Part shown: piece by piece, positions 36,550-44,431 of the stretch
Numbering within the stretch: position 1 is the stretch's first letter
Layout of the letters: each line of letters starts with the position of its first letter
Source of the DNA: Methylocystaceae bacterium
GTDB lineage: Bacteria; Pseudomonadota; Alphaproteobacteria; Rhodospirillales; Terasakiellaceae
NCBI GenBank assembly: GCA_013373205.1
Contig: JABXIG010000011.1
Coordinates: forward strand, 124,001 to 188,000
DNA: 64,000 bases
Reading direction: 5' to 3'
Made by a program: the position numbers and the translations under genes
The notes under the pieces: model-generated
Database searches by the model: none
What the model was told of the DNA's origin: nothing
Seen by the model: the letters and a program-made list of their open reading frames with translations, nothing else

Positions 36550-36930
36550 ATGACGATTATTTTTGACGGCATGACGAACCGGGTTATAGCGAATGTTATT
36601 GAACAATCAGATGGCTCTGCTGTTTCTTTAACTGGCTTAACCCCAGCCAAAGGTTTCATCAGCTTTAAAATGAACCCGCCAACAGTAAAAAACAGTTTCA
36701 ATCTGAGCAGTTTAGTCGATAGCGGAACGGGACGGCCAACCTTACACCATTCCAACCCATATGTTGGTGCAAATTATTGCGCAACGGGCGGGCAGCATCA
36801 AAGTGCCTTTTATGGTTTCAATGATAATGATTTCTCTGCGCTTCAAATTACGGGACAGTCATATAACTACAATGGATCCGCACAAGATCTGGATAATGGA
36901 TCAATAGCTTTTCATGGAGATATGGCATGA
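36550..36930 (+). CDS. Fibre-tip-like protein, paralogue 1
   Basis: A 126-aa protein starting 3 bp after the fibre gene. The middle, VKNSFNLSSLVDSGTGRPTL followed by HHSNPYVGANY, aligns with the next two genes (KDSFN.SS.TD.G pattern). Beta-rich, with no signal peptide. It lacks the MTLRVDRIE start of its paralogues. Likely part of the receptor-binding end of the particle (inferred from position). Confidence 0.75.
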   Translation: MTIIFDGMTNRVIANVIEQSDGSAVSLTGLTPAKGFISFKMNPPTVKNSFNLSSLVDSGTGRPTLHHSNPYVGANYCATGGQHQSAFYGFNDNDFSALQITGQSYNYNGSAQDLDNGSIAFHGDMA

Positions 36931-37319
36931 CATTGCGTGTTGATCGAATTGAAACAGTTAATGGGGCTGTTGGGGTTTCAAGTGAAGCCTTGGGTAAGGC
37001 GGCTCATCAGGCATGGTGTCATTCGAACAATCAAATGCCAATCATTAATGATAGTTTTAATGTGAGCTCACAGACAGATCATGGCACAGGTGATTTCACA
37101 TATAGTTTTAGCACCCCCTTCGCCAGCACCTATTACATTCCCAGTTCCTATGGTGGGAATGGTGTTGATACTGGGACGCTTCGAATTGCGACTTATGAAG
37201 AGAATTCATCTTTTGCTGCGGATCAGCATCGTACACTTTGGATTGCAACAAGTTCAGGGAGTGGTGGTGCTGTGGATCAGGTGATAGCGGCGATTAAATG
37301 GATGGGAGAATTATCATGA
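36927..37319 (+). CDS. Fibre-tip-like protein, paralogue 2
   Basis: A 130-aa protein overlapping the previous gene by 4 bp. It starts MTLRVDRIETVNG, identical in its first nine residues to paralogue 3, then AWCHSNNQMPIINDSFNVSS and TDHGTGDFTYSFSTPFAS. The MTLRVD segment may trimerise or dock on the fibre. It ends ...IKWMGELS with ATGA overlap to the next gene. Confidence 0.78.
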   Translation: MTLRVDRIETVNGAVGVSSEALGKAAHQAWCHSNNQMPIINDSFNVSSQTDHGTGDFTYSFSTPFASTYYIPSSYGGNGVDTGTLRIATYEENSSFAADQHRTLWIATSSGSGGAVDQVIAAIKWMGELS

Positions 37320-37717
37320 CTTTACGAGTGGATAGAATAGAAAATAGTGACGGGTTAAACGGGTTTAAGACCTCAAAAGTTCAAAACGGTATGGCTAAAG
37401 CCTGGATGAATTATTCCCAAATTTCACCTTTGATTAAAGATAGCTTCAATTTCTCGAGTATCACGGATCATAGTCAGGCGAATTTCAGTCATCATTTGAC
37501 GAATTCGATGGCGAATACCGGTTATTGTGCTCAGGTGACTTGGTGTTATGGGGATGCAGATGCTGCATCGGGTGCTTTTTATTACAACTATGCACCGGGC
37601 CAGCGACTGACGTGGGCAACAGGATATTCACATATCAATCAGTTTGGCAGCAATGATAACGGGACGTCGAACGATTGTCTGATTCTAAATGTATCCCATC
37701 ATGGAGAGGCGGCATGA
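37316..37717 (+). CDS. Fibre-tip-like protein, paralogue 3
   Basis: A 133-aa protein (MTLRVDRIENSDGLNGFKTS ... KAWMNYSQISPLIKDSFNFS). It clearly shares its start and core with paralogue 2 but has a divergent C-terminal half (TWCYGDADAASGAFYYNYAP). Overlaps both neighbours by 4 bp (ATGA), so the whole block is one translationally coupled operon. Divergence at the C-terminus is what one expects for receptor-binding variants. Confidence 0.78.
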   Translation: MTLRVDRIENSDGLNGFKTSKVQNGMAKAWMNYSQISPLIKDSFNFSSITDHSQANFSHHLTNSMANTGYCAQVTWCYGDADAASGAFYYNYAPGQRLTWATGYSHINQFGSNDNGTSNDCLILNVSHHGEAA

Positions 37718-38217
37718 GTAACCTAATGGTAACCAACATTAACAACATTCCAGCAGTTCCTTTCGCCAGTCAGTTGGCACATTTTCGATATGAAGAAGTC
37801 GATGACGTTGTTGGGACATCTCTTTCGGCAGGCTGGAATATTGTACCTTTGAATACCGAGAAAACAAATCTTGTTGAGAGCCTGGTTTTTGATGACGTGA
37901 ACCATCAGTTGTCGCTACCTGTAGGGACATATTTTATTATGTCCTTTGTTCCGGCTCATTTGTCAGATCAAAGCCGTGTCGGCATTTATGATGTCACTAA
38001 TTCACAGTATCTGGATGCTGGATCCACTTTACAATCTTGGGATCAACCAGCCAGTAGCGTCCTGTGTCCCTTGATCACAACATTAACTTTTTCCGTCGCC
38101 ACAGTGATTGAACTGCGTATGAGCTGCTCGAACAGCGGAACGTACGGCAACTATAATAATCATGGTGATGGTTTGAAGGAAGTTTTTGGTGATTTGATGA
38201 TGTGGAAAGTCGCATGA
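37714..38217 (+). CDS. C1q/TNF-like beta-sandwich protein, probable particle tip
   Basis: A 167-aa protein (MSNLMVTNINNIPAVPFASQ). The pattern AGWNIVPLNTEKTNLVESLV ... LSLPVGTYFIMSFVPAH ... STVIELR-like VIELRMSCSN and the ending FGDLMMWKVA resemble C1q/TNF-like trimeric jelly-roll domains found at phage fibre tips. Start overlaps the previous stop. A receptor-binding role is inferred. Confidence 0.68.
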   Translation: MSNLMVTNINNIPAVPFASQLAHFRYEEVDDVVGTSLSAGWNIVPLNTEKTNLVESLVFDDVNHQLSLPVGTYFIMSFVPAHLSDQSRVGIYDVTNSQYLDAGSTLQSWDQPASSVLCPLITTLTFSVATVIELRMSCSNSGTYGNYNNHGDGLKEVFGDLMMWKVA

Positions 38218-38651
38218 TGGATTTATCAGGACTGAAACTTTATGAACGCTTGAGCGTGGCAAAAGAAAAGCTTGCTCCGGTGCAGTCAGATTATCGCATC
38301 GTATTTGAAGCTGACCTTGATCATCCGGCATCCGTTTTGATACCAGATCCGAACTGGATGGCAAGTGCTCTTCATGGGGGGATTTTACCTCCGGTTCAAG
38401 TGTATCATGATCTGGAACATGACGAAGAAGGTCGCATAACCAACGGCCATATTCTTCATGATACCCCACCGATTGGGGCGCTGAGTGAAGAACAAGCCAT
38501 TGAATATCTTATTCAGAAAGATATTCCGGCACAGGTTTGGAAAGTTAAAAGTTCAAATGCCATCAAAATGGTAATTTGTCGAAAAGGTCAACTGCCCAGC
38601 ACCCGCGAATGGCGTAATGCTTGGAAAATTCAACAGGAGAATCCCTTATGA
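38214..38651 (+). CDS. Conserved phage-island protein, unknown function
   Basis: A 145-aa soluble protein (MMDLSGLKLYERLSVAKEKL) with a central acidic region (DLEHDEEGRITNGHILHDTP) and a C-terminal REWRNAWKIQQENP, a string typical of tail-fibre-assembly or chaperone-like phage proteins. ATG 38214 overlaps the previous stop; 38217 is an alternative start. The role is uncertain. Confidence 0.7.
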   Translation: MMDLSGLKLYERLSVAKEKLAPVQSDYRIVFEADLDHPASVLIPDPNWMASALHGGILPPVQVYHDLEHDEEGRITNGHILHDTPPIGALSEEQAIEYLIQKDIPAQVWKVKSSNAIKMVICRKGQLPSTREWRNAWKIQQENPL

Positions 38652-39004
38652 TCAAAACATATATTGAAACCTCAAACGGACAAATTGATGCAGCAAGTGT
38701 CGTAAAGCCGGACAATCGTCTTTTTCGTGAAGCGTGGCTTTTGGATGGTCCGGTCATTGACGTGGATATGGTTAGAGCACGCGAGATTTGGCGCGATAAA
38801 ATTCGAACAGCACGAATGCCGGTACTGGAAAATCTGGATGCGGATTTTATGAAAGCGCTGGAAGCTGGAAATATGGACTTACAGCAAGAGATTGCAGAAC
38901 AGAAGCAAGTTTTGCGTGACGCAACCAAGGATGCTGCAATTGAAGCCGCACAGACACCTGAAGAGCTTGAACAGGCTCAACCAGCGGGTTTGAACATCAC
39001 CTGA
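38648..39004 (+). CDS. Phage tail assembly-like protein
   Basis: A 118-aa helical protein. FREAWLLDGPVIDVDMVRAR and EIWRDKIRTARMPVLENLDA match a small family found in fibre regions of alphaproteobacterial phages, often annotated as tail-fibre assembly or chaperone-like. Overlaps the previous gene by 4 bp and is followed by a terminator, closing the fibre operon. Confidence 0.72.
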   Translation: MIKTYIETSNGQIDAASVVKPDNRLFREAWLLDGPVIDVDMVRAREIWRDKIRTARMPVLENLDADFMKALEAGNMDLQQEIAEQKQVLRDATKDAAIEAAQTPEELEQAQPAGLNIT

Positions 39005-39025
39005 GAACCGATTTTTAAGGAACAG

Positions 39026-39061
39026 AAGCGGTCGTTTTCATTTGTGAAAACGGCTTTTTTT
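39026..39061 (+). terminator. Terminator closing the fibre operon
   Basis: agcggtcgttttca / tgaaaacggctt stem with a tttg loop and a T run. Confidence 0.75.
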
Positions 39062-39077
39062 ATGATTAGGAACGCTA

Positions 39078-39425
39078 ATGGTTGATGAAACAAAAACAGT
39101 AAAACCGCGGCGAAGGCGTCGCAAAAAAGCAGGAACGATTGAAGAAGTACGAACATTATTGTCAGATCTTCTTCCGTCTTTGATCCAAAGTGCAACGATC
39201 AGTTATGAAGCATTCTCCATGGCCGAAGTCCCGGAAGATGCCAAAGGGTTTTCCGCCCATCATGCCGCTTGTAAAGCAGCCCTTTCCCATGTGGAACTGC
39301 TGACTAAGTTGGTGCGCTGGGCAGAAAAAGAAGAAGAAACTTCGGCGCCGACTTTATCAGAAGATGAAGAAATTGCAGGTCTTTTGGCAGGCGCACGCGC
39401 GGCCTTGCAAGAACTAGAAGCCTGA
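39078..39425 (+). CDS. Small helical phage protein, possible small terminase subunit
   Basis: A 115-aa protein with a basic N-terminus (KPRRRRRKKAG) and helices (LLSDLLPSLIQSATISYEAF, AACKAALSHVELLTKLVRWA), and an acidic end. Size, charge pattern and position between fibre and large terminase would suit a DNA-binding small terminase or maturase A. No motif proves it. Flanked by terminators on both sides. Confidence 0.6.
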   Translation: MVDETKTVKPRRRRRKKAGTIEEVRTLLSDLLPSLIQSATISYEAFSMAEVPEDAKGFSAHHAACKAALSHVELLTKLVRWAEKEEETSAPTLSEDEEIAGLLAGARAALQELEA

Positions 39426-39433
39426 ATGAAGAA

Positions 39434-39472
39434 GTGACCTCATGGCAGCGATGAGGTCGCTTTCTATTTTTA
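39434..39472 (+). terminator. Terminator after the putative small terminase gene
   Basis: agtgacctcat / atgaggtcgct stem (one mismatch), loop ggcagcg, then ttctattttt. Confidence 0.7.
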
Positions 39473-39483
39473 AGGAGATGAAG

Positions 39484-40260
39484 ATGAAAAACGATATGAG
39501 CCAGCAACCCGGTTTTAAACGTTTGAGAAAGTTGATGGATGATCCGCGCTATTGGCGTGATCAGGACCCATCTTATGTGGAAATGATCAGACAAGGGTTC
39601 CGGGATTTATATGATAGCCCAAGCCAAGCAGGGGAAGCGGCGAATGTAGCAGGGGTGAATGGTCCTATCCATGGGCAAGATACTGAGGTTGGACATCTGA
39701 CCAAAGGAGAAATCGTTATTCCTCATAGTGCACAGACACCTCGTGTACTAAGGATGTTACGCGAAGTGCTTGGGGGACGGTTTGATCAATATGTGGTTGG
39801 GTCTTCAAATGCACAACGTAATCCAACAAGTGGTTTGCCTGCTTATGCAGATAATTCTTATGTTGAAAATTTAAAAAGTCAGATTGAACAAGGATTGGCA
39901 AATTGGGCTTCCAAAAATACTTCAGATCAGGCGGTGACAAAATCAAAAATTATTGAACTGCAACAATATGATATGCCGAAGGCAATGGTTTATCTGGGGC
40001 GTATTGGGAATACACAGGAAAACTCGACAGCGGAATGGACGACACAATCAGATGAGACTTTGAAGGCGAAAATTAAAAAAGCTGATAAAGCGGGTGATAT
40101 TATTAATCATGGAGGTTATGGAGCAGGGCTTTTAGCTGGTAAGTATTCTCCTGCTATGGGCGCAGCAATTGCGACGGGAACTTATTTGTCCAGTAATTTT
40201 AATAATTGGCAACAGGATGAATATGAAGATGTACTGAAGCGTAGAGGAAGAATGAAGTGA
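39484..40260 (+). CDS. Phage particle protein with scaffold-like N-terminal module and variable C-terminus
   Basis: A 258-aa protein. Residues 10-40 (RLRKLMDDPRYWRDQDP, then VEMIRQGFRDLYDS) match the C-terminal module of the scaffold at 18352. Residues 50-110 (HGQDTEVGHLTKGEIVIPHS ... VLGGRFDQYVVGSS) look like a phage particle domain. From about 125 on, the DNA turns AT-rich and the protein changes to a helical part with a Gly/Ala-rich hydrophobic stretch (GGYGAGLLAGKYSPAMGAAI). ATG 39484 follows aaggagatg. It ends 3 bp from a convergent secreted Sel1 gene, so a cargo or effector with a partner protein is likely (inference). Confidence 0.72.
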   Translation: MKNDMSQQPGFKRLRKLMDDPRYWRDQDPSYVEMIRQGFRDLYDSPSQAGEAANVAGVNGPIHGQDTEVGHLTKGEIVIPHSAQTPRVLRMLREVLGGRFDQYVVGSSNAQRNPTSGLPAYADNSYVENLKSQIEQGLANWASKNTSDQAVTKSKIIELQQYDMPKAMVYLGRIGNTQENSTAEWTTQSDETLKAKIKKADKAGDIINHGGYGAGLLAGKYSPAMGAAIATGTYLSSNFNNWQQDEYEDVLKRRGRMK

Positions 40261-40263
40261 AGC

Positions 40264-40851
40264 TTACCATTTACAGGAATGTCCTCCTATATAAGGACGA
40301 ACTAAGCCATTGAAAAATATGGTGTTGGGGAAGTCGATAATTTCGATCGGATGGCTATTTTCAGGCATGAAATGATTGGCTTCTTCAATTTCTTTGGGAG
40401 ATAGTTTTTTTTCGCAAGATTTAATTTCAAATAAGTCATCTTTGCTTTTCCCATTTTTTGTGGCTGCAATTGCCCATTTGTAAGAATTGAAACAACTCTC
40501 TTGGACACCGCTTCCCAAAATATAGGATAAAGCCAGAAAGCTTTGTGCATAGGCATTATGTTTTCTTGCCGCCTTATCAAATAACTTCAATGCCTTACAC
40601 TTGTCTTGTTCAATACGAACTCTATAGGCAGGATAATCATCTTCATCCATTCCGATATGGTATAGCCATGCCAAGTCAGCCATAGCCCAAGGGATTTCTT
40701 GTTCAGCTAAGGGGATCAATTTGTCGGGTCGGTAGGAAATTGAGAGTCTGTATTCTTGAAATTCTTCCTTTGTCATATCCTGCCAACCTTGAGCAAGGAC
40801 ACTAGAGGAAAAGAAACTGTAGCCAATAAGGACAAAAAAAATGCGTAGCAT
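40264..40851 (-). CDS. Secreted Sel1-like protein beside the particle protein
   Basis: A 195-aa protein with a signal peptide (MLRIFFVLIGYSFFSSSVLA) and about two Sel1-like repeats (AMADLAWLYHIGMDEDDYPA, AYAQSFLALSYILGSGVQES). Several Cys residues (KCKAL, SCFNSY, SCEKKL, HSCKW) suggest disulfides in the periplasm. Convergent to the particle protein with a 3-bp gap. AT-rich like the C-terminal part of its neighbour, suggesting they arrived together. Confidence 0.82.
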   Translation of the reverse strand: MLRIFFVLIGYSFFSSSVLAQGWQDMTKEEFQEYRLSISYRPDKLIPLAEQEIPWAMADLAWLYHIGMDEDDYPAYRVRIEQDKCKALKLFDKAARKHNAYAQSFLALSYILGSGVQESCFNSYKWAIAATKNGKSKDDLFEIKSCEKKLSPKEIEEANHFMPENSHPIEIIDFPNTIFFNGLVRPYIGGHSCKW

Positions 40852-40967
40852 GAAGAAATCCGTCTATGTGTAATCCTAATTGTCTATGGATAAGTTAGAG
40901 GTTATTTTTTATAAAGACTACTATTAACGAAGCTTTTGACTTTCTCAAGTGGGGATCTTGTGCTTCG

Positions 40968-41663
40968 TTAATTCCTTTCCCATTGGAAGTATTCCTGCGC
41001 TTCATCCCAATAAATTAAAAAGGCATCACACAGGCCGTCATCTAAGCGCAAGCCGGGACATTGTTTACCCATGTCGATTTGTTTAATCGTGACATTGGGG
41101 CCGCATAAGCTGTCCTGATGTTTCTGTTGGATGGGGAAAAACAGGCTGTAAAACCCGAGTTGAACATGGGCCTGAAGTTCAGTTTTCCCCAGATCATAAT
41201 TATAGGACGGCAATAAACCGACTTTGGCTTCGACCTCTTCTTTGCAGTCAAAAGCAGCCGTGACCTTTTGCCCGGCAAGCCAGATCGTTTGACTTGCACT
41301 GTCATCCAGCATGGGGTCGCCTGCCTGTAATTCGACAGTGCGATGCTGGGTCAGGGTGGTGAGACAGCCGATTTCCATCAAGGGGGCAATGGTGCCGCCC
41401 CGCGCTTTATCTCTTTCGAAAAGACAATGGCTATCACGAAATTTGATCCAATTGAGTTGGGCTGATTTTAAAAGGGCTTTTGCCGGGTCATCCAAGTCTT
41501 GGCGGAGCGCTTGATAGGCCTTGTTTAACTGCTGGTCAGCCTTTTGAAATTCCTGATCAGCGCAGATCACCATCTCTGCGGTGGTGTTGGCATTGTCACA
41601 ATCTAACGCCCAAGCAGGTGAATGAAAAAGCATCAATAGAAAAATGAGAATTCTGGTCTGCAT
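40968..41663 (-). CDS. LprI/DUF1311-domain secreted protein (lysozyme-inhibitor family)
   Basis: A 231-aa protein with a signal peptide (MQTRILIFLLMLFHSPAWA) followed by a DUF1311/LprI-N domain: DCDNANTTAEMVICADQEFQ, then LNKAYQALRQDL, LLKSAQLNWIKFRDSHCLFE. Mycobacterial LprI of this family inhibits lysozyme. The C-terminal half (VTAFDCKEEVEAKVGLLPS...) is unassigned. I chose ATG 41663. Its position beside a secreted Sel1 gene and near the particle's wall hydrolase makes a role in protecting the producer's wall conceivable, but that is inference. Confidence 0.82.
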   Translation of the reverse strand: MQTRILIFLLMLFHSPAWALDCDNANTTAEMVICADQEFQKADQQLNKAYQALRQDLDDPAKALLKSAQLNWIKFRDSHCLFERDKARGGTIAPLMEIGCLTTLTQHRTVELQAGDPMLDDSASQTIWLAGQKVTAAFDCKEEVEAKVGLLPSYNYDLGKTELQAHVQLGFYSLFFPIQQKHQDSLCGPNVTIKQIDMGKQCPGLRLDDGLCDAFLIYWDEAQEYFQWERN

Positions 41664-41713
41664 CAGGCGGCCTCCATTTTCTTTTACCATCTCATAAAGG
41701 AGGAAAAATAAAA

Positions 41714-43204
41714 ATGAAAAACCCTGTGCCCTTCCCTGAATTCGTTATGTTGTGGGATCAAATTCAAGGTTTGGGTATGCCGCAGCATCACCTTCGGATT
41801 TGCCGCTGGTTAGATGGGGCTTGGACGGGCGGGCAGCGCGAATTATTGCTGATGGCCTTTCGCAACAGTGGCAAAAGCACGCTGGTGGGATTGTTCTGCG
41901 CTTGGCTTTTGTATTTGGATGCTGATCGCCGGATTATGGTTATGGCGGCTGACTTTGCACTGGCTAAAAAAATGGTGCGTAACGTGAAACGTATTATTGA
42001 GCGCCATCCTTTGACCAAACGATTAAAACCGAAACGAAAAGAACAATGGGCATCTGATCAGTTTACGGTTAATCGTCCCAGTGAATTACGTGACCCGTCC
42101 ATGCTGGCAAAAGGGATCGGGGCCAATATCACAGGTTCGCGTGCTGATGTGGTGATCTGTGATGATGTGGAAGTGCCTAACACCTGTGATAGCGCGCCCA
42201 AACGTCTGGATTTACGCGCCCGCCTTCAGGAGATTGATTATGTGATTGTTCCCGGTGGTTTGCAGCTTTATGTCGGCACACCCCATACTTTCTATACGAT
42301 CTACGGCGATGAAAAACAGGATGAGGAAGAACCGTTTTTAACTGGATTTAATCGTTTTAAACTGCCGTTACTGAATGACAATGGGCAAAGCCAGTGGCCG
42401 GAACGTTTTCCCGACAGCAATATCGAAGCCATTCGACGACGCACCGGAAAAAACAAGTTCGAAAGTCAGATGATGTTACGTCCGGTCAATATTTCTGAAA
42501 GCCGATTGGACCCGGATATGATGGGGCAATATGAAGCAGACCTTCAATATGGTGAACATAACCAGATGGCTTCTCTGTCTTTAAACGGCAAAAAACTGGT
42601 GTCTGCCAGTTGTTGGTGGGATCCGTCTTTCGGTTCACCTAATAAGGGCGATGCGAGTGTCATTGCAGCCGTTTATACGGATGAAGAGGGAGGCTATTGG
42701 TTGCATGGCCTGCGCTATATGACCCATGATCCAAAGTTATTAAATGAAGCTGATGAAGCGACACAACTTTGTCGTCAGGTCGTGGATTTTGTGCGTGAAT
42801 GTTATCTCCCTTCGGTCTGTTTGGAAACAAACGGCGTGGGCAAGTTCCTTCCCGGATTGCTAAGGCGGGAACTTGAAAAGCAAGGGGTCGCCTGCGCGGT
42901 GGTGGAAAAACATTCCCGTTCGAATAAAGCGCAAAGGATTTTGGCCGCGTTTGATGTGGTTCTGGCTTCACGCGCACTAAAAGCCCATCGCCAAGTTTGG
43001 AAAACGCCTTTCATCACTGAAATGCGCGAATGGGTGCCTAATATTTCTTCGCGCGATGATGCGCTGGATGCGGTTGCGGGCTGTTTATCGGCAGAACCTG
43101 TGCGCTTGGCGCGCACACCCATGAGCGATTTGGAAGGTAAGCAGATGAAACATTGGGGTGGGGGTGCAGGCAACCATATGGCTGCAACCGATTTTGATCT
43201 GTAA
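41714..43204 (+). CDS. Phage terminase large subunit (T7 gp19-like maturase B)
   Basis: The DNA-packaging motor, 496 aa. Walker A is LLMAFRNSGKSTLVGLF (about residue 48), Walker B VVICDDVEVPNT (about residue 153), and the C-terminal nuclease region has WWDPSFGSPNKGDASVIAAV and SRDDALDAVAG acidic residues. It appears intact, with both catalytic halves. It would pump DNA through the portal encoded at 16417. ATG has aaaggagg upstream. Confidence 0.94.
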   Translation: MKNPVPFPEFVMLWDQIQGLGMPQHHLRICRWLDGAWTGGQRELLLMAFRNSGKSTLVGLFCAWLLYLDADRRIMVMAADFALAKKMVRNVKRIIERHPLTKRLKPKRKEQWASDQFTVNRPSELRDPSMLAKGIGANITGSRADVVICDDVEVPNTCDSAPKRLDLRARLQEIDYVIVPGGLQLYVGTPHTFYTIYGDEKQDEEEPFLTGFNRFKLPLLNDNGQSQWPERFPDSNIEAIRRRTGKNKFESQMMLRPVNISESRLDPDMMGQYEADLQYGEHNQMASLSLNGKKLVSASCWWDPSFGSPNKGDASVIAAVYTDEEGGYWLHGLRYMTHDPKLLNEADEATQLCRQVVDFVRECYLPSVCLETNGVGKFLPGLLRRELEKQGVACAVVEKHSRSNKAQRILAAFDVVLASRALKAHRQVWKTPFITEMREWVPNISSRDDALDAVAGCLSAEPVRLARTPMSDLEGKQMKHWGGGAGNHMAATDFDL

Positions 43205-43275
43205 TCCCTCACTTGAAACAGATCCGTCCAATCCCCAGTTTAATATAAGGTAACCATTCAGGATTGGAGGATGTG

Positions 43276-43578
43276 ATGAAATCTATGATTAAGATATGTT
43301 TGATCAGCGCCCTGCTGATATCCTTCGCCTATCCGGCTGTAGCGGAAAATCTGTGTGGGGAACGTGTTGACATTATTGATACGTTGAAAAAACGTTATCA
43401 GGAAGTACCCGTTTCCATGGGATTGGCCGGCAATGGCGGCGTGGTTGAAATTTTCGTATCGATCAAAGGCAGTTGGACAATCCTGGTGACCCGCCCAACA
43501 GGGGTGGCCTGTGTGGTCAGTGCCGGTGAAGCGTGGGAAAGCCTGAAAGGCCCCGGAGAAATCGATCAGGGAGTTTAA
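43276..43578 (+). CDS. Conserved exported protein, unknown function
   Basis: A 100-aa protein with a signal peptide (MKSMIKICLISALLISFAYP, cleaved after AVA) and a conserved mature part (ENLCGERVDIIDTLKKRYQE, GLAGNGGVVEIFVSIKGSWT, PTGVACVVSAGEAWE) with two Cys. This pattern is frequent in alphaproteobacterial genomes without known function. It may be a host gene or a passenger in the lysis region. ATG 43276; a GTG/ATG at 43264-43276 is ambiguous. Confidence 0.8.
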   Translation: MKSMIKICLISALLISFAYPAVAENLCGERVDIIDTLKKRYQEVPVSMGLAGNGGVVEIFVSIKGSWTILVTRPTGVACVVSAGEAWESLKGPGEIDQGV

Positions 43579-43609
43579 TCTCTCTTACTTTAAAATACGT
43601 AATTTTGAA

Positions 43610-43642
43610 AAAGACGCTCTGCTTTTGGCAGGGCGTTTTTTT
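43610..43642 (+). terminator. Terminator before the lysis genes
   Basis: gacgctctgc / gcagggcgtt stem with a ttttg loop and T run. Confidence 0.8.
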
Positions 43643-43668
43643 GTGATGAATATATAAGGAGAATTCTC

Positions 43669-43971
43669 ATGAAAGGAAGCTGGACCATTGATCTGATCTG
43701 GTGGATTACAGCCTTTGAACTGCCCGCCATGGCCAGTTTGTTCTGGATGATCTGGCGCAGTCGTCAGGAATTTGACAATGACTTGTCAGATTTGCGTGAA
43801 CATACCGAAAGTTCGTTCAGCAGGTCCCGTGAAAGCCTCTCGGCTTATAAGCTGGAAGTCGCAAAGAACTACGCCTCTATCACTTATATGAAAGATGTCG
43901 AACGCCGCCTGACGGGTCATTTGGTGCGTATCGAAAATAAACTGGATCAACCTAATCGTGAAAGAACATAA
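43669..43971 (+). CDS. Single-TM coiled-coil protein in the lysis module (holin- or spanin-like)
   Basis: A 100-aa protein with one N-terminal transmembrane segment (WWITAFELPAMASLFWMIWR) and a cytoplasmic or periplasmic coiled-coil (DNDLSDLREHTESSFSRSRE ... YMKDVERRLTGHLVRIENKL). Placed directly before the wall hydrolase, it could be the holin or an i-spanin partner of the lipoprotein at 44432. Its stop lies 5 bp before the hydrolase ATG. Confidence 0.72.
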   Translation: MKGSWTIDLIWWITAFELPAMASLFWMIWRSRQEFDNDLSDLREHTESSFSRSRESLSAYKLEVAKNYASITYMKDVERRLTGHLVRIENKLDQPNRERT

Positions 43972-43975
43972 ACAA

Positions 43976-44416
43976 ATGACACAGTCTCGATATTCAAAAA
44001 ATCCACAACAAGCGATCGATACATTGGCGCGTACTCTTTACGGCGAAGCACGCGGTGAAAAAGTCCGTGGCATTGAAGCCGTGGCCAGCGTGATTATCAA
44101 TCGGGTGGAAAAAGCCATCAAGCGTGGCGGGTATTGGTGGGGGAATGATGTGGAAAAAGTATGTCTGCGTCCCTGGCAGTTTTCCTGCTGGAATGTGAAT
44201 GACCCCAATCGGGAAAAAATTCTGGAAATTGATGCCAGCAACAAAGTCTTTGCCACTTGTCTTCGTATTGCGCGCCGTGCCGTCTTTGGCGCTTTGAAAG
44301 ACCCGACCGATGGGGCCACGCATTATCACAGAAACGGCCTTCTGCCGGCATGGGCACGCCAGCAAATCCCCTGCACGGAGATTGGCCACCATGTCTTTTA
44401 CAAAGATATCCCATAA
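43976..44416 (+). CDS. SleB-like cell wall hydrolase (endolysin)
   Basis: A 146-aa Hydrolase_2/SleB-type enzyme: LARTLYGEARGEKVRGIEAV (catalytic Glu), VASVIINRVEKA, WGNDVEKVCLRPWQFSCWN, DPTDGATHYHRNGLLPAWAR, EIGHHVFY. No signal peptide, so a holin or export route is needed. It probably cleaves peptidoglycan glycan strands to release particles. I chose ATG 43976 (MTQSRYSKN); an upstream GTG at 43958 is possible. Confidence 0.88.
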   Translation: MTQSRYSKNPQQAIDTLARTLYGEARGEKVRGIEAVASVIINRVEKAIKRGGYWWGNDVEKVCLRPWQFSCWNVNDPNREKILEIDASNKVFATCLRIARRAVFGALKDPTDGATHYHRNGLLPAWARQQIPCTEIGHHVFYKDIP

Positions 44417-44431
44417 ATAAGGAGAAAATCT

